Positions 41,924-52,738 are shown, numbered from the stretch's first letter. The stretch is 64,000 nt of DNA from Candidatus Planktophila lacus (GCF_002288325.1 NZ_CP016780.1:62001-126000); one strand, 5' to 3'. Program-made: numbers and translations. The notes: generated by a model not told the origin, from the sequence alone.

Positions 41924-42680
41924 CTCGCCGTATCGGCATCTTCGTTACTGGATAAGTTAAATCCGTTAAAAACTGATGCACTATCGCGCTAAATAAAGCG
42001 GGCTTCTCTTTTGGTGCTCCGTGAGATGTGCCTGGAATTATTGCTAGCTGCCCTAATTCAATGGCGCGGTACATCTCAATTGTGTGTTCATGCGAAATAA
42101 CGTCATCATCGCCTGCAACAACCAGCGTAGGACACTGAATCTTTGCTAAATCACTTAGCGGGATATTTGGTTCTGTCTCCCAGATACGCAGCATCTTCTT
42201 TATCTTCTCAGTCAGCGTATGAGGAGCATCTGGCGATGTTGCAGCGTATTCAGCCTTGTCTTCATCACTTGGCTCAGTAAATGGAAGTTCAATCACAGTT
42301 CCTGAATGGTTGTAATTAGCACCGATTAAAATCAGCGATTTAACTAGTTCGGGGCGAGTGATCGCAATCGACATCGCAATGATTCCGCCATCTGACCAAC
42401 CAATTAAATGTGCCGGTTCTTTCACGACATCTTCTAGATAGTCAATTGCTTCACGGATTTGAAAATCAAAATGAAAAGAACCTGCTTGATCGCCGGTGTA
42501 GCCATGTCCAGTGCGATCGTAAGCAAATAAATGAAAATCAGGTTCTAGATCAGGTGTTAAAACATAATCCCAGTGCGATGTCTGGCTTAGCCCACCATGC
42601 AGAAGCAAGACTGCTTCACCGTTGTTCTCCCATTCGTATGAATAGGTTTGGTGTCCACGTAAATCAATGTAGTCAGGCAT
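41901..42680 (-). CDS. Alpha/beta hydrolase
   Basis: A 259-residue alpha/beta hydrolase: LLLHGGLSQTSHW is the oxyanion segment, GWSDGG holds nucleophile Ser96, VVAGDDDVIS the acid region and PGTSHGAP the catalytic His. Substrate cannot be told; esterase, lactonase and epoxide-hydrolase-like enzymes share this pattern. It follows the NDH-2 gene by 14 bases on the same strand. Its 3' end overlaps the carbonic anhydrase gene. Confidence 0.87.
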   Translation of the reverse strand: MPDYIDLRGHQTYSYEWENNGEAVLLLHGGLSQTSHWDYVLTPDLEPDFHLFAYDRTGHGYTGDQAGSFHFDFQIREAIDYLEDVVKEPAHLIGWSDGGIIAMSIAITRPELVKSLILIGANYNHSGTVIELPFTEPSDEDKAEYAATSPDAPHTLTEKIKKMLRIWETEPNIPLSDLAKIQCPTLVVAGDDDVISHEHTIEMYRAIELGQLAIIPGTSHGAPKEKPALFSAIVHQFLTDLTYPVTKMPIRRVSNQPEQ

Positions 42681-42694
42681 GGTTGCTGCTTTGG

Positions 42695-43927
42695 CTACAG
42701 GCTATCCATGATGTGGCGATTGCCGCGGTCAAATGTTAAATAGTTCCAGGTCCAATCGGCGATAGTGCCGATCTTGTTGCGCCCGCCAAGTAAGTAGAAC
42801 AAATGCAACCACAACCAGGCATACCAAGCTGGAATACCCGTGATTTGGATTCCCTTAAATTGCACAACTGCTTTGTGGCGACCGATCGTTGCCATTGAAC
42901 CTTTATCCAAATACTTGAAATCTTGTAGCGCTTGTCCGCGTGCTGCGCGCATAATTTGTTTTGCAACCCAACGCCCTTGTTGCATCGCAACTGGTGCAAC
43001 CATCGGCAAGAAACCACCATCTGCGCCCTTTGCGCTCGAGATATCACCGATCGCCCAAATATGTGGATAGTGATTTACCTGCAAGTTCTGCGCAACGCTG
43101 ATGCGAGTTCCTTCAAGTGGCAAGTTAAGCAATCCACCGGTTGGTTCACCTTTAACACCGGCGGCCCAGATGGTTACCTCTGATGGAATTACAGATCCAT
43201 CCTTAACAAGAATCTGACGTGGCTTTACTTGTTGCACAGCGGTATTGAGCAGAACCTTGACGCCAAGTTTCTCTAAATCTTTCTTAGCTCGCGCAGACAA
43301 CTTTTCGCTAAACATCGGCAAGATTCTTGGCCCTGCTTCAATCAAGTAGATATCGATATGTTCTGCGGCATTTGCCTCATCGTTCTTAAGGGGACCACGT
43401 TTTAGCTCAGCAAGAGCACCAGCCATTTCAACGCCAGTTGGACCGCCGCCGACAACGCTAAGTGAAAGTCGGGTCTGATCTTCAAAGCGACAGAGATCTT
43501 CAAAACGGCGCATTACCTCAGCGCGAATACCAATTGCTTCATGCACGCTCTTCATACCAAGTGCATGCTCATTTACACCTGCAACTCCGAAATCTGCAGT
43601 TGCTGAACCGAGTGCAACGATTAAATGATCGAATTCAAGTACTTCTGATGAATCAAGCTTTACTGATTTATTTTTATGATCAACCGAGATTGGGGAACCC
43701 ATTCGGAATTTCACGCCGCTCTTGCGCAGTGCGCCTCGGACTGGATGCGCCACATGGTCTGCAGCAAGGCCAGCAGTTGCTACCTGGTAGAGCAAAGGCA
43801 GAAATGTTTGAAAGTTGTGGCGATCAACAACGGTTACATCAGCATCTTTCGAGAGCGCCTTGGCTGCGGTTAGCCCGCCAAAGCCTGCGCCTAGAATTAC
43901 GACGCGAGGTCGATTAGAAGAAGCCAT
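42695..43927 (-). CDS. ndh: Type II NADH dehydrogenase (NDH-2)
   Basis: A 410-residue two-dinucleotide-fold flavoprotein: VVILGAGFGGLTAAKAL binds FAD, VVGGGPTGVEMAGALAEL binds NADH, and TIWAAGVKGEP and HIWAIGDISSAKG are the conserved C-terminal blocks. The C-terminal amphipathic/hydrophobic region (WYAWLWLHLFYLLGGRNKI) attaches it to the membrane. It passes electrons from NADH to quinone without pumping protons. Divergent from the DUF2867 gene with overlapping promoter boxes. Confidence 0.92.
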   Translation of the reverse strand: MASSNRPRVVILGAGFGGLTAAKALSKDADVTVVDRHNFQTFLPLLYQVATAGLAADHVAHPVRGALRKSGVKFRMGSPISVDHKNKSVKLDSSEVLEFDHLIVALGSATADFGVAGVNEHALGMKSVHEAIGIRAEVMRRFEDLCRFEDQTRLSLSVVGGGPTGVEMAGALAELKRGPLKNDEANAAEHIDIYLIEAGPRILPMFSEKLSARAKKDLEKLGVKVLLNTAVQQVKPRQILVKDGSVIPSEVTIWAAGVKGEPTGGLLNLPLEGTRISVAQNLQVNHYPHIWAIGDISSAKGADGGFLPMVAPVAMQQGRWVAKQIMRAARGQALQDFKYLDKGSMATIGRHKAVVQFKGIQITGIPAWYAWLWLHLFYLLGGRNKIGTIADWTWNYLTFDRGNRHIMDSL

Positions 43928-43933
43928 GTGCAG

Positions 43934-43939
43934 AGTCTA
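43934..43939 (-). promoter_or_regulatory. Putative leaderless -10 box (TAGACT) of ndh
   Basis: On the minus strand TAGACT is 6 bases before ATG 43927. It shares two bases with the divergent TAGGCT box. Confidence 0.5.
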
Positions 43940-43943
43940 GGCT
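43938..43943 (+). promoter_or_regulatory. Putative leaderless -10 box (TAGGCT) of DUF2867 gene
   Basis: TAGGCT is 7 bases before ATG 43951. Confidence 0.5.
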
Positions 43944-43950
43944 CTCCACC

Positions 43951-45447
43951 ATGAACTCGCAGAACTCAGGGCGTTTGATACTTGTAACTGGCGCATCGGG
44001 CTATGTCGGCGGCCGTTTGGTACGCGACCTCGTAAGCGATAAATGCGATGTGCGAATTTTGGTACGCGATGCGCAGAAAGTTGCCGATCAACCGTGGGCT
44101 AAAGATGTCAATATCGTTGAAGGCAACGCCACTGTAATTTCAGATTTAGATCGCGCTCTCAAAGGCGTGCATACCGCTTTCTATCTTTTGCACTCAATTA
44201 ATTTAGGTAAAAATTTCGACGATATTGAATCTGAGATGGCGCGTAATTTTGCAGTTGCTGCAGAAAAGCAAGGCGTTAAGCAGATCGTTTACTTAGGTGG
44301 AATTGCTAACGATAAGAACCGTAGCCAGCATTTAGCATCTCGCATGAATACAGGTGCGCAGTTAGCATCAACATCTGTTCCTGTTTTAGAACTTCGCGCT
44401 GGAATCATTATCGGTTCGGGATCAGCTTCCTTTGAGATGTTGCGCCACTTAACTCACCGCTTGCCAATTATGACCACACCAAAATGGGTCTCGAATTTAA
44501 CGCAACCAATTTCGATCCGCGATGCGCTGTATTACTTGCGTAAAGCTGCTTCGCTTGAAAAGCCGGTGGGCAAGGTTTGTGACATCGGCGGCAAAGAAGT
44601 TCTCTCTTACGCTGACATGATGCAGAAATTTGCCAAGTTATCGGGGCTTCGCAAACGCTGGATTGTTTCGGTTCCTGTTCTAACCCCAAAGCTCTCTTCG
44701 TTGTGGATCGGTTTTGTTACACCGGTTCCAACATCACTTGCTCGCCCACTAGTCGAATCTTTGATTAGCGAAGTAGTTGCAGATCCGGCAAAGAGTATTG
44801 ATGCAATTATTCCGCCACCACCAGAAGGATTTATCGATGTCGAAGGTGCAATTACCTTGGCGCTTTCTCGTATTGCAGATCGCGATGTAATTACTCGTTG
44901 GTCAGATGCTGCATTTCCAACTGCGCCGTGGCAGAAAGCGCAAGGCGATCCCGAATGGGCGGGTGAAATGGTTCTGCGCGATCGTCGCGAATCAAATACT
45001 GAAGCAAGCGCAGCATCTATCTGGCAAGCAATTGAAAGTATTGGCGGCGAAAACGGTTACTACGGCGCAGATTTTCTCTGGTTCTTGCGCGGTTTGTTAG
45101 ATCGCATCTTCGGTGGAGTCGGACTTCGTCGCGGTCGTCGTGATCCGCTAACTCTGCGCGTTGGTGACAGTTTAGATTTCTGGCGCGTTGAAGAGTTAGA
45201 ACGCGGTAAGCGTTTAAAACTTTACGCTGAAATGGTTCTGCCAGGAAAAGCTTGGCTCGAATTTAGCGTTATCGATAACGGAACCAATCGCACTGTTGTG
45301 CAAGAAGCTAGCTTCTCGCCACGTGGTTTAGGCGGCCAGTTGTATTGGTACTTTGTACTTCCCTTCCACATCTTTGTTTTCCCAACGATGATGCGAAATC
45401 TGATTCGAAAGGCCAATCGCACCGACCATGCCAATTCACGCCTTTAA
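43951..45447 (+). CDS. NAD(P)-binding SDR with C-terminal DUF2867 domain
   Basis: A 498-residue protein. Residues 1 to about 300 are an atypical (NmrA-like) SDR with VTGASGYVGGRLV as nucleotide loop and YLGGIANDKN downstream. The C-terminal 180 residues (GADFLWFLRGLLDRIFGG, then RVGDSLDFWRVEELERGKRLKLYAEMVLPGKAWLEF) are DUF2867, a START/SRPBCC-like fold. This fusion is widespread in actinobacteria and its activity is unknown. The end overlaps the next gene by 20 bases. Confidence 0.87.
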   Translation: MNSQNSGRLILVTGASGYVGGRLVRDLVSDKCDVRILVRDAQKVADQPWAKDVNIVEGNATVISDLDRALKGVHTAFYLLHSINLGKNFDDIESEMARNFAVAAEKQGVKQIVYLGGIANDKNRSQHLASRMNTGAQLASTSVPVLELRAGIIIGSGSASFEMLRHLTHRLPIMTTPKWVSNLTQPISIRDALYYLRKAASLEKPVGKVCDIGGKEVLSYADMMQKFAKLSGLRKRWIVSVPVLTPKLSSLWIGFVTPVPTSLARPLVESLISEVVADPAKSIDAIIPPPPEGFIDVEGAITLALSRIADRDVITRWSDAAFPTAPWQKAQGDPEWAGEMVLRDRRESNTEASAASIWQAIESIGGENGYYGADFLWFLRGLLDRIFGGVGLRRGRRDPLTLRVGDSLDFWRVEELERGKRLKLYAEMVLPGKAWLEFSVIDNGTNRTVVQEASFSPRGLGGQLYWYFVLPFHIFVFPTMMRNLIRKANRTDHANSRL

Positions 45448-46780
45448 TTCAGAGGTCGAATCCCTTGCCAAAGAGATCCTGGCATACAGCCTGCTGCGCT
45501 TAAAAGATGATCCACCGCTAGATGGTCCACGTACCGCTGAAGATTTATTTCAAGAAGTTGGCAACACCATTACCGCTAAAGGTTTAGGCGGACATGAAGC
45601 ACTTGAAGTATTCACAAATGTTTTAGCAAAGGCCTGTATTTCAACAGATCACCCGCGCAACTTAGCCTTTATTCCATCTGCACCAACTGAATATTCAAAT
45701 CTCTTCGACCTAGTTGTTGGCGCAAGTTCTCTTTATGGTGGATCTTGGCAAGAAGGTGCGGGCGCAGTCTTTGCCGAAAACCAAGCGCTGCGTTGGATCG
45801 CAGATTTAGCTGGACTTCCACAATCTGCCGGCGGCGTTTTTGTACAAGGCGGAACGATTGGAAATCTCTCTGCTCTAGTTGTTGCGCGTGCTGCGGCGCG
45901 AAAGAAATATCCGAATACATCACGATGGGCAATCGCTTGCAGCGAAGAAGCGCATTCATCAATTGCTAGCGCTGCACAAATCATGGATGTAGAACTTCTA
46001 AAGATTGAGCCAGGTGCTGATCGCAAGATGCACGGTGACGCACTTGGTGCGGCAATTGATCAATTGCATGCCACAACGCAAACCCGCGTCTTTGCAGTTG
46101 TCGCAACCGGCGGCACCACAAACCTCGGAATCATTGACGATCTAGCTACGATCGCCGAAGCAACACATGTTCGCGATATCTGGTTCCACGTTGACGGCGC
46201 TTACGGTCTTGCAGCGCTCTGTGCACCCTCTGTGCGCGCGAAGTTTAACGGCGTAGAACAAGCTGATTCCTTAATCGTTGATCCACATAAGTGGCTCTTT
46301 GCACCATTTGATGCCTGCGCACTTATCTATCGCAATCCAGATCTAGCAAAAGAAGTTCACACTCAACACGCTTCTTATTTGGAAACTCTCCATGATGACA
46401 CTTGGTCGCCGGCAGATTATGCAATTCACTTAACTCGTCGCGTCCGCGGATTACCTTTTTGGTTCTCACTTGCCGCTCATGGCACCGATGCATATACCGA
46501 GGCGATGGAAGAAACTCTCACCGTGGCGCGTGATGCCGCCGAACTTGTTCGCCAACATCCCAATTTAGATTTGATTCACGAACCTGAACTTTCCATTGTT
46601 GCCTTTACTCGCAAAGGTTGGGCGCCAAGTGATTATCAAAAGTGGAGCGATAAATTATTAGCCGATCAGATCGGCTTTATTCCGCCATCATCAGATAAGG
46701 GCCAATCGATCTTGCGCTTTGCGATAGTTAACCCTTGGACGAAGATCACAGATATATCTATGATCTTGGATACTCTTTAA
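45428..46780 (+). CDS. Group II PLP-dependent amino-acid decarboxylase
   Basis: A 450-residue enzyme of the glutamate/aromatic-amino-acid/diaminobutyrate decarboxylase group. QGGTIGNLSALVVARA holds cofactor contacts, HVDGAYGLAAL the Asp that binds the PLP ring nitrogen, and DPHKWLF the Schiff-base Lys288. It removes CO2 from an amino acid; motifs do not separate glutamate, DOPA-type or diaminobutyrate substrates. It overlaps the DUF2867 gene by 20 bases, so the two are co-expressed. Confidence 0.88.
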   Translation: MPIHAFNSEVESLAKEILAYSLLRLKDDPPLDGPRTAEDLFQEVGNTITAKGLGGHEALEVFTNVLAKACISTDHPRNLAFIPSAPTEYSNLFDLVVGASSLYGGSWQEGAGAVFAENQALRWIADLAGLPQSAGGVFVQGGTIGNLSALVVARAAARKKYPNTSRWAIACSEEAHSSIASAAQIMDVELLKIEPGADRKMHGDALGAAIDQLHATTQTRVFAVVATGGTTNLGIIDDLATIAEATHVRDIWFHVDGAYGLAALCAPSVRAKFNGVEQADSLIVDPHKWLFAPFDACALIYRNPDLAKEVHTQHASYLETLHDDTWSPADYAIHLTRRVRGLPFWFSLAAHGTDAYTEAMEETLTVARDAAELVRQHPNLDLIHEPELSIVAFTRKGWAPSDYQKWSDKLLADQIGFIPPSSDKGQSILRFAIVNPWTKITDISMILDTL

Positions 46781-46824
46781 AATTTAGTAAGGTGTAAATC
46801 CCACAATTTCTGCTATTGCTGGTT

Positions 46825-46830
46825 TAAGAT
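46825..46830 (+). promoter_or_regulatory. Putative leaderless -10 box (TAAGAT) of DUF3263 gene
   Basis: TAAGAT is 7 bases before ATG 46838. Confidence 0.5.
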
Positions 46831-46837
46831 TTCACCC

Positions 46838-47104
46838 ATGTCAGCGCTCGAAAATAATGATGTGCAGGGGTCTTCACTTTCCGACCTCGAAGTACGCATC
46901 CTTGATTTCGAGAGCAATTGGTGGCGCTTTGCCGGTGCGAAAGAGTCTGCAATTAAAGAGCTCTTCGACCTAACTGCTCCTCGTTACTACCAACTACTCA
47001 ATGACCTGATCGACCGGGACGATGCCCTAGCGGCCTCTCCAATGCTCGTTAAGCGCCTGCGCCGCCTCCGTGAGGCTCGTATGAGTGCGCGTTCAGCCCG
47101 ATAA
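46838..47104 (+). CDS. DUF3263 family protein
   Basis: An 88-residue actinobacterial protein: RILDFESNWWRFAGAKESAIKELFDL, then YYQLLNDLIDRDDALAASPMLVKRLRRLR, the DUF3263 pattern. The helical arrangement resembles sigma-factor region 4 or a DNA-binding helix-turn-helix, so a regulatory role is possible but unproved. It lies just upstream of the groEL promoter. Confidence 0.85.
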   Translation: MSALENNDVQGSSLSDLEVRILDFESNWWRFAGAKESAIKELFDLTAPRYYQLLNDLIDRDDALAASPMLVKRLRRLREARMSARSAR

Positions 47105-47126
47105 CAACCAATTCACCGCCCTCGTT

Positions 47127-47155
47127 TTGCGACAGGGAATAAGACCGTCTAGATT
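47127..47155 (+). promoter_or_regulatory. groEL promoter
   Basis: TTGCGA at 47127-47132 and TAGATT at 47150-47155 with a 17-base spacer fit a housekeeping promoter. The predicted start falls at the left edge of the CIRCE element. Confidence 0.75.
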
Positions 47156-47160
47156 TGGCG

Positions 47161-47187
47161 TTAGCACTCTCGGGGTGTGAGTGATAA
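47161..47187. promoter_or_regulatory. CIRCE operator (HrcA site) of groEL
   Basis: TTAGCACTC-N9-GAGTGATAA matches the CIRCE consensus TTAGCACTC-N9-GAGTGCTAA with one mismatch in the right arm. HrcA bound here would block initiation and release it on heat shock. hrcA itself is not in the window. Confidence 0.92.
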
Positions 47188-48861
<1,674 letters not shown>

Positions 48862-48866
48862 ACTAA

Positions 48867-49538
48867 ATGAAAAAAGGGTTCGACGCTCAAGAGATTGCAA
48901 GAAGTGCTGCACTTGGCGATGCCGAAAAGCCATCGCAAGTCGGTAACTTCATCTCTGTCGAATTCGATGACGAAGATCGCGTTGCAAGTTATTTATTCGA
49001 CGCAGATATTCAGGGTTATAAAGGTTGGCGCTGGTGCGTCACTGTTGCAAAGGTAGATGCATCAGCGCAACCAACCGTTTGTGATGTTGTTGTTCTTCCT
49101 GGTCCAGATTCACTTATGGCGCCAGAATGGATCGAATATAAAGATCGCATCTTGCCTGAAGATATTCAGCCAGGTGTGATTGTGCCAAGCGTTCTAGATG
49201 ACACTCGTTTAGTTCCTGGTGCAAACGCACTTATTCAGGATGAAGATTTAGATGCTGCGCAGATTTACGAACTTGGTTTAGCTCGTCCACGTGTACTTTC
49301 AATTGAAGGTCGCGATCAAGCAAGTAAGCGTTGGTACACAGGCGATCGCGGACCAAATACCCCGTTGGCACAGAACGCACCAAAGCCTTGCCAATCTTGC
49401 GGCTTCTTTATTCCAATCGCAGGTTCACTACGCGCTTCATTTGGCGTATGTGCAAATGCGATCGCACCAGATGATGCCCGCGTAGTTTCAGTCGATCACG
49501 GCTGTGGCGCGCACTCTGAGGCCACGCTCCCTAATTAA
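48867..49538 (+). CDS. DUF3027 family protein
   Basis: A 223-residue protein of the actinobacterial DUF3027 family: YKGWRWCVTVAKV, LVPGANALI, RPRVLSIEGRDQASKRWYTGD-GP, APKPCQSCGFF-PIAGSL with FGVCANA, and HGCGAHSE. The paired Cys/His residues (CxxC, Cys, DHGCGAH) suggest a zinc site. Function unknown. It starts 5 bases after groEL and precedes the cold-shock gene, as in many actinobacteria. Confidence 0.9.
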   Translation: MKKGFDAQEIARSAALGDAEKPSQVGNFISVEFDDEDRVASYLFDADIQGYKGWRWCVTVAKVDASAQPTVCDVVVLPGPDSLMAPEWIEYKDRILPEDIQPGVIVPSVLDDTRLVPGANALIQDEDLDAAQIYELGLARPRVLSIEGRDQASKRWYTGDRGPNTPLAQNAPKPCQSCGFFIPIAGSLRASFGVCANAIAPDDARVVSVDHGCGAHSEATLPN

Positions 49539-49539
49539 T

Positions 49540-49560
49540 AGGGGTTCCCGCCCCTCTTTG
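49540..49560 (+). terminator. Probable terminator after DUF3027 gene
   Basis: AGGGG and CCCCT form a 5-bp stem around TTCCCG, followed by CTTTGCTT. Short stem, so moderate confidence. Confidence 0.45.
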
Positions 49561-49633
49561 CTTGCGATAAACTTGCCACCTGCCCGCATCCCCGCGGCTA
49601 CACGAGTACTGAAATTCTTATAAGGAGAACGCC

Positions 49634-50017
49634 ATGCCTACAGGTCGCGTTAAATGGTTTAGCCTCGAAAAGGGTTTCGGATTTATCTCAAATGATGAAG
49701 GCGAAGATGTTTATCTTGCTGCATCATCTCTTCCAGAAGGCGTTCCTTCGGTAAAGCCTGGCACAAAGGTTGAGTTCAGCATTATCGATAGCCGTAAAGG
49801 TCCACAAGCGATGTCGATTCATATCGTTGAGGCACCGGTTTCACTCGCGGAAAATTCACGAGTCAATAACGATGACCTTGCTGCGATGATCGAAGACACA
49901 ATTAAGATTTTGGATAAAGTCGGAAATGGTTTGCGCCATGGACGTCATCCATCTGGCACCGATGCAGAACGCCTTGGTCGCGTTTTGCGCGGTATTGCTA
50001 GCCAGCTCGAAGCTTAA
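49634..50017 (+). CDS. cspB: Cold-shock domain protein with C-terminal extension (CspB-like)
   Basis: A 127-residue protein. Residues 1-66 are a cold-shock domain with RNP1 KGFGFI at 13-18; RNP2 reads DVYLAAS, lacking the usual FVHF histidine, as in mycobacterial CspB. The remaining 60 residues (DDLAAMIEDTIKILDKVGNGLRHGRHP, then LGRVLRGIASQL) form a helical extension shared with that protein. It binds single-stranded RNA or DNA. TAAGGAG precedes ATG 49634 after a leader of roughly 50-90 bases. Confidence 0.92.
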   Translation: MPTGRVKWFSLEKGFGFISNDEGEDVYLAASSLPEGVPSVKPGTKVEFSIIDSRKGPQAMSIHIVEAPVSLAENSRVNNDDLAAMIEDTIKILDKVGNGLRHGRHPSGTDAERLGRVLRGIASQLEA

Positions 50018-50028
50018 ATACTTCTGAT

Positions 50029-50229
50029 CTAAATGCCGCTGCGCGCTGCGCGGCGCTTTGAGTAACGAATACCCCATGCACCAAGTGCTGCACCTGCAAC
50101 ACAGGTCCAGATTAATTTGCTTTCTGCACCTGTGATCGCAAAATATAAACCTGCGATAACCCACGCAATAGTGCCTAAAGTGATTAGAGTTACGACAGAT
50201 TTGATTTCCGAATTATTGTTTGAACTCAC
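50029..50229 (-). CDS. DUF2530-like small membrane protein
   Basis: A 66-residue protein with two membrane helices (VVTLITLGTIAWVIAGLYFAI and LIWTCVAGAALGAWGI) and a basic end YSKRRAARSGI, the pattern of actinobacterial DUF2530. GTG 50229 is chosen because a TATGCT box lies 6 bases upstream and because the open frame above it runs into the divergent MFS gene and lacks family similarity. Function unknown. The 3' end is 11 bases from the convergent cspB gene. Confidence 0.65.
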   Translation of the reverse strand: MSSNNNSEIKSVVTLITLGTIAWVIAGLYFAITGAESKLIWTCVAGAALGAWGIRYSKRRAARSGI

Positions 50230-50235
50230 GAAGGA

Positions 50236-50241
50236 AGCATA
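50236..50241 (-). promoter_or_regulatory. Putative leaderless -10 box (TATGCT) of DUF2530-like gene
   Basis: On the minus strand TATGCT is 6 bases before GTG 50229. The same bases lie in the leader of the divergent MFS gene (ATG 50248, AAGGAAG upstream). Confidence 0.4.
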
Positions 50242-50247
50242 CAAGCG

Positions 50248-51516
50248 ATGGCGGTAAAAGCAGACGGTAACTGGCGTTCTTTTCGCCACCGTAATTACCG
50301 CATTCTCTTTCCGGCAAATGCCGCATCCAACATCGGAACTTGGGCGCAACGTATCGCTCAAGATTGGTTGATTCTGCAGTTAACCGGCAATAGTGGAACC
50401 TATCTCGGCCTTGTTACCGCAGTTCAATTTACTCCGGTTCTCTTCTTCTCACTGCACGGTGGCGTACTTGCCGATCGAGTAAATAAACGCAAACTTCTTA
50501 TTGCAACTAACTTTATCGGCGCACTTTCTTCCCTTGGTTTAGGAATTCTTGTTCTGCTCGGCCAAGTACAGATCTGGCATGTTTTTTTCTTTGCCTTAGC
50601 CCTGGGAATTTCTTCAGCGCTAGATGCGCCTATTCGCCAATCATTTACCTCAGAGATCGTTGGCCATTCCGATATCGCCAACGCGGTCAGCTTAAACTCA
50701 GCCAATTTCAATGCTGGACGCCTAGTTGGCCCTGCGCTATCTGGCTTTCTTATTGCGCGCTTTGATACTGGTCCTTCATTCATAATCAACGCCGGTACCT
50801 ATGTATTTGTGATTCTTGCACTACTGCGAATGCGCGAATCCGAATTTTTTATCCTAGAGAAGAAAGAGACGCTAGGCACCGTGCGAGAAGGCGTTAATTA
50901 TGCTCTGGCTCGCCCTGACTTATACGTTGTAATGATTGTAGTTTTCTTCGTTGCAACATTCGGATTGAACTTTCAGATCTTTAACGCCCTAATGGCAACT
51001 ATAGAATTTGGAAAAGGGCCAGCCTCATTTGGACTACTTGGAACATACATCGCACTTGGTTCACTTTCTGGCGCTCTTTTCTCCGCACGATTAGAGAAAC
51101 ATCGCCGCACAAACTTTGTTATTAAAGCGGGAGTGGCATTTTCCACTGCAATCTGTTTACTTTCTCTGGCACCTACTTACACGTGGTACTCAATCTGGTT
51201 GCCGTTCTGCGGTTTCAGCGCTCTTACGATGCTGATTACTGCTAACTCGCTGATTCAAGTCAACTCAGATCCAGCGATCCGCGGTCGCGTTAGTGGAATT
51301 TACTTACTTATATTTATGGGTGGAACGCCCTTTGGTTCGCCACTTATTGGCTTCCTTGCTGAAGCCATTGGCGTTCGCCAAACAATTGCGCTCTGCGGTT
51401 TGATCTCACTTGGCGCTTGTCTGACTATCTGGGTGTTGTTCCACAACAAGGTAAAGCTTCCGAAAGATATTTCGGTTGAAGGCGTATTACCTGCCGCCTA
51501 TGACGATCAGCGCTAA
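50248..51516 (+). CDS. MFS transporter (MFS_3/EntS-like)
   Basis: A 422-residue protein with about 12 membrane helices. FRHRNYRILFPANAASNIGTWAQRIAQDWLILQLT and GVLADRVNKRKLLI (motif A loop) are typical of the EntS-like exporters in the MFS_3 group; HSDIANAVSLNSANFNAGRLVGPALSGFLI is the characteristic second block. It probably exports a small molecule; substrate unknown. AAGGAAG precedes ATG 50248. Confidence 0.88.
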   Translation: MAVKADGNWRSFRHRNYRILFPANAASNIGTWAQRIAQDWLILQLTGNSGTYLGLVTAVQFTPVLFFSLHGGVLADRVNKRKLLIATNFIGALSSLGLGILVLLGQVQIWHVFFFALALGISSALDAPIRQSFTSEIVGHSDIANAVSLNSANFNAGRLVGPALSGFLIARFDTGPSFIINAGTYVFVILALLRMRESEFFILEKKETLGTVREGVNYALARPDLYVVMIVVFFVATFGLNFQIFNALMATIEFGKGPASFGLLGTYIALGSLSGALFSARLEKHRRTNFVIKAGVAFSTAICLLSLAPTYTWYSIWLPFCGFSALTMLITANSLIQVNSDPAIRGRVSGIYLLIFMGGTPFGSPLIGFLAEAIGVRQTIALCGLISLGACLTIWVLFHNKVKLPKDISVEGVLPAAYDDQR

Positions 51517-51567
51517 TAAACTTATTAAAGTTAAAACTGTGATTAGTCTACGAGTGCGGTAGTTCAT

Positions 51568-52731
51568 TTAAATATTATTCGCGCCCAAATGCTTTGATGG
51601 TGAGAGCGTAACCATAAGAAAACCAAGTGCGATAAGCACTGGAACCATGATGTACGCACGTGAAATTCCGAAGTTATCGCCCAAGATTCCGAGCAATAGC
51701 GGAGAACAAGCAATGGCGATGCCTGCTGCAATTGAGCTCTTACCAATAGATAAATCAGGACGGCCTTCGCTAAATGCAACCATACGCAAGGTAAATAGTG
51801 GGAATTGAACTGAAATTCCAAGTCCAACAAAGAATAAAGTTACAAGGCAGAGCACCAGATTGTGCGAAGACCAGAAGAATCCAAATGCTATAAATTGCAG
51901 TGTAAGTGCGATCTTCAACTGCTCATCGGCGTGGAAACGTTTTAAGACGCGACCGGCATACCAACGTCCAGTACCAACTCCTGTACCAAAGGCGATTACT
52001 GCCAGAGTCGAAATAGCTGCACTTGCATCGGTGCGATCACTAATCAACGATGCTGACCAGAAAGATGTTGCAAACTCGGCGCTGATCGAGATGAAGAATC
52101 CAGTAAATGAGAACCAGAATCCGCGCGAGAGTTTTCCGCGTTGTGGACCATCTTCATCAGGGATATGAGAATCTGGTTCGAACTTACGTCCCTTGATAAA
52201 CAGCGCCAAGATAAAGGGAATGGTGATCAACATTCCTACGCGCCATTGATCGCGGACAATATTTGCCGTTGATCCAATAACAAAGTTTCCAGTCACAAAT
52301 CCTGCGATAGCAACAGCGTTGATCTGTGCAACAGCAGTATGTGAACGTTCTGCAAATGCATGAGACCCAGCGGTATTTACGTTATTGATAACAACTGAGA
52401 TTCCCCAACCTGCAATAAGTGTTGCTAGCAGAGTTAGTTGTACTGGGGGAGCAAAGACGAAAAATACGATACCGATGGAAAAGACTGTTAAGCCAATCCA
52501 AGTTGTATTTGAACGACCAAAGCGGTGGACCAACTTTGAATTCATCCCGCCCGCGATTATTGCGGCAACGCCCATCGCGGTTCCGTGAAGTCCAGCAACG
52601 CCAAGTGATGTGCCCTGATCTTCGCGAAGTAAAGCTTGAGAAGGACCGAAACCGCCAGTAAAGAAGTTAACTGTCGCTACTTGAAGTGCGAGCAGCCAGA
52701 ACTGCCCGTTACGCGCAAACGTCTTTGGCAT
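51568..52731 (-). CDS. MFS transporter
   Basis: A 387-residue membrane protein with about 12 helices in two halves joined by a short basic loop (FIKGRKFEPDSHIPDEDGPQ). KLVHRFGRSNTTW lies in the motif A position. It lies 7 bases after serC on the same strand and may be co-transcribed. No substrate clue; a different subfamily from the neighbour at 50248. Confidence 0.85.
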   Translation of the reverse strand: MPKTFARNGQFWLLALQVATVNFFTGGFGPSQALLREDQGTSLGVAGLHGTAMGVAAIIAGGMNSKLVHRFGRSNTTWIGLTVFSIGIVFFVFAPPVQLTLLATLIAGWGISVVINNVNTAGSHAFAERSHTAVAQINAVAIAGFVTGNFVIGSTANIVRDQWRVGMLITIPFILALFIKGRKFEPDSHIPDEDGPQRGKLSRGFWFSFTGFFISISAEFATSFWSASLISDRTDASAAISTLAVIAFGTGVGTGRWYAGRVLKRFHADEQLKIALTLQFIAFGFFWSSHNLVLCLVTLFFVGLGISVQFPLFTLRMVAFSEGRPDLSIGKSSIAAGIAIACSPLLLGILGDNFGISRAYIMVPVLIALGFLMVTLSPSKHLGANNI

Positions 52732-52738
52732 CTGAGCT

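Noticed and set aside
50230-50361. Longer N-terminus for the DUF2530-like protein
   Set aside because: The upstream part overlaps the divergent MFS gene, is polar and unlike the family; a -10-like box supports GTG 50229.
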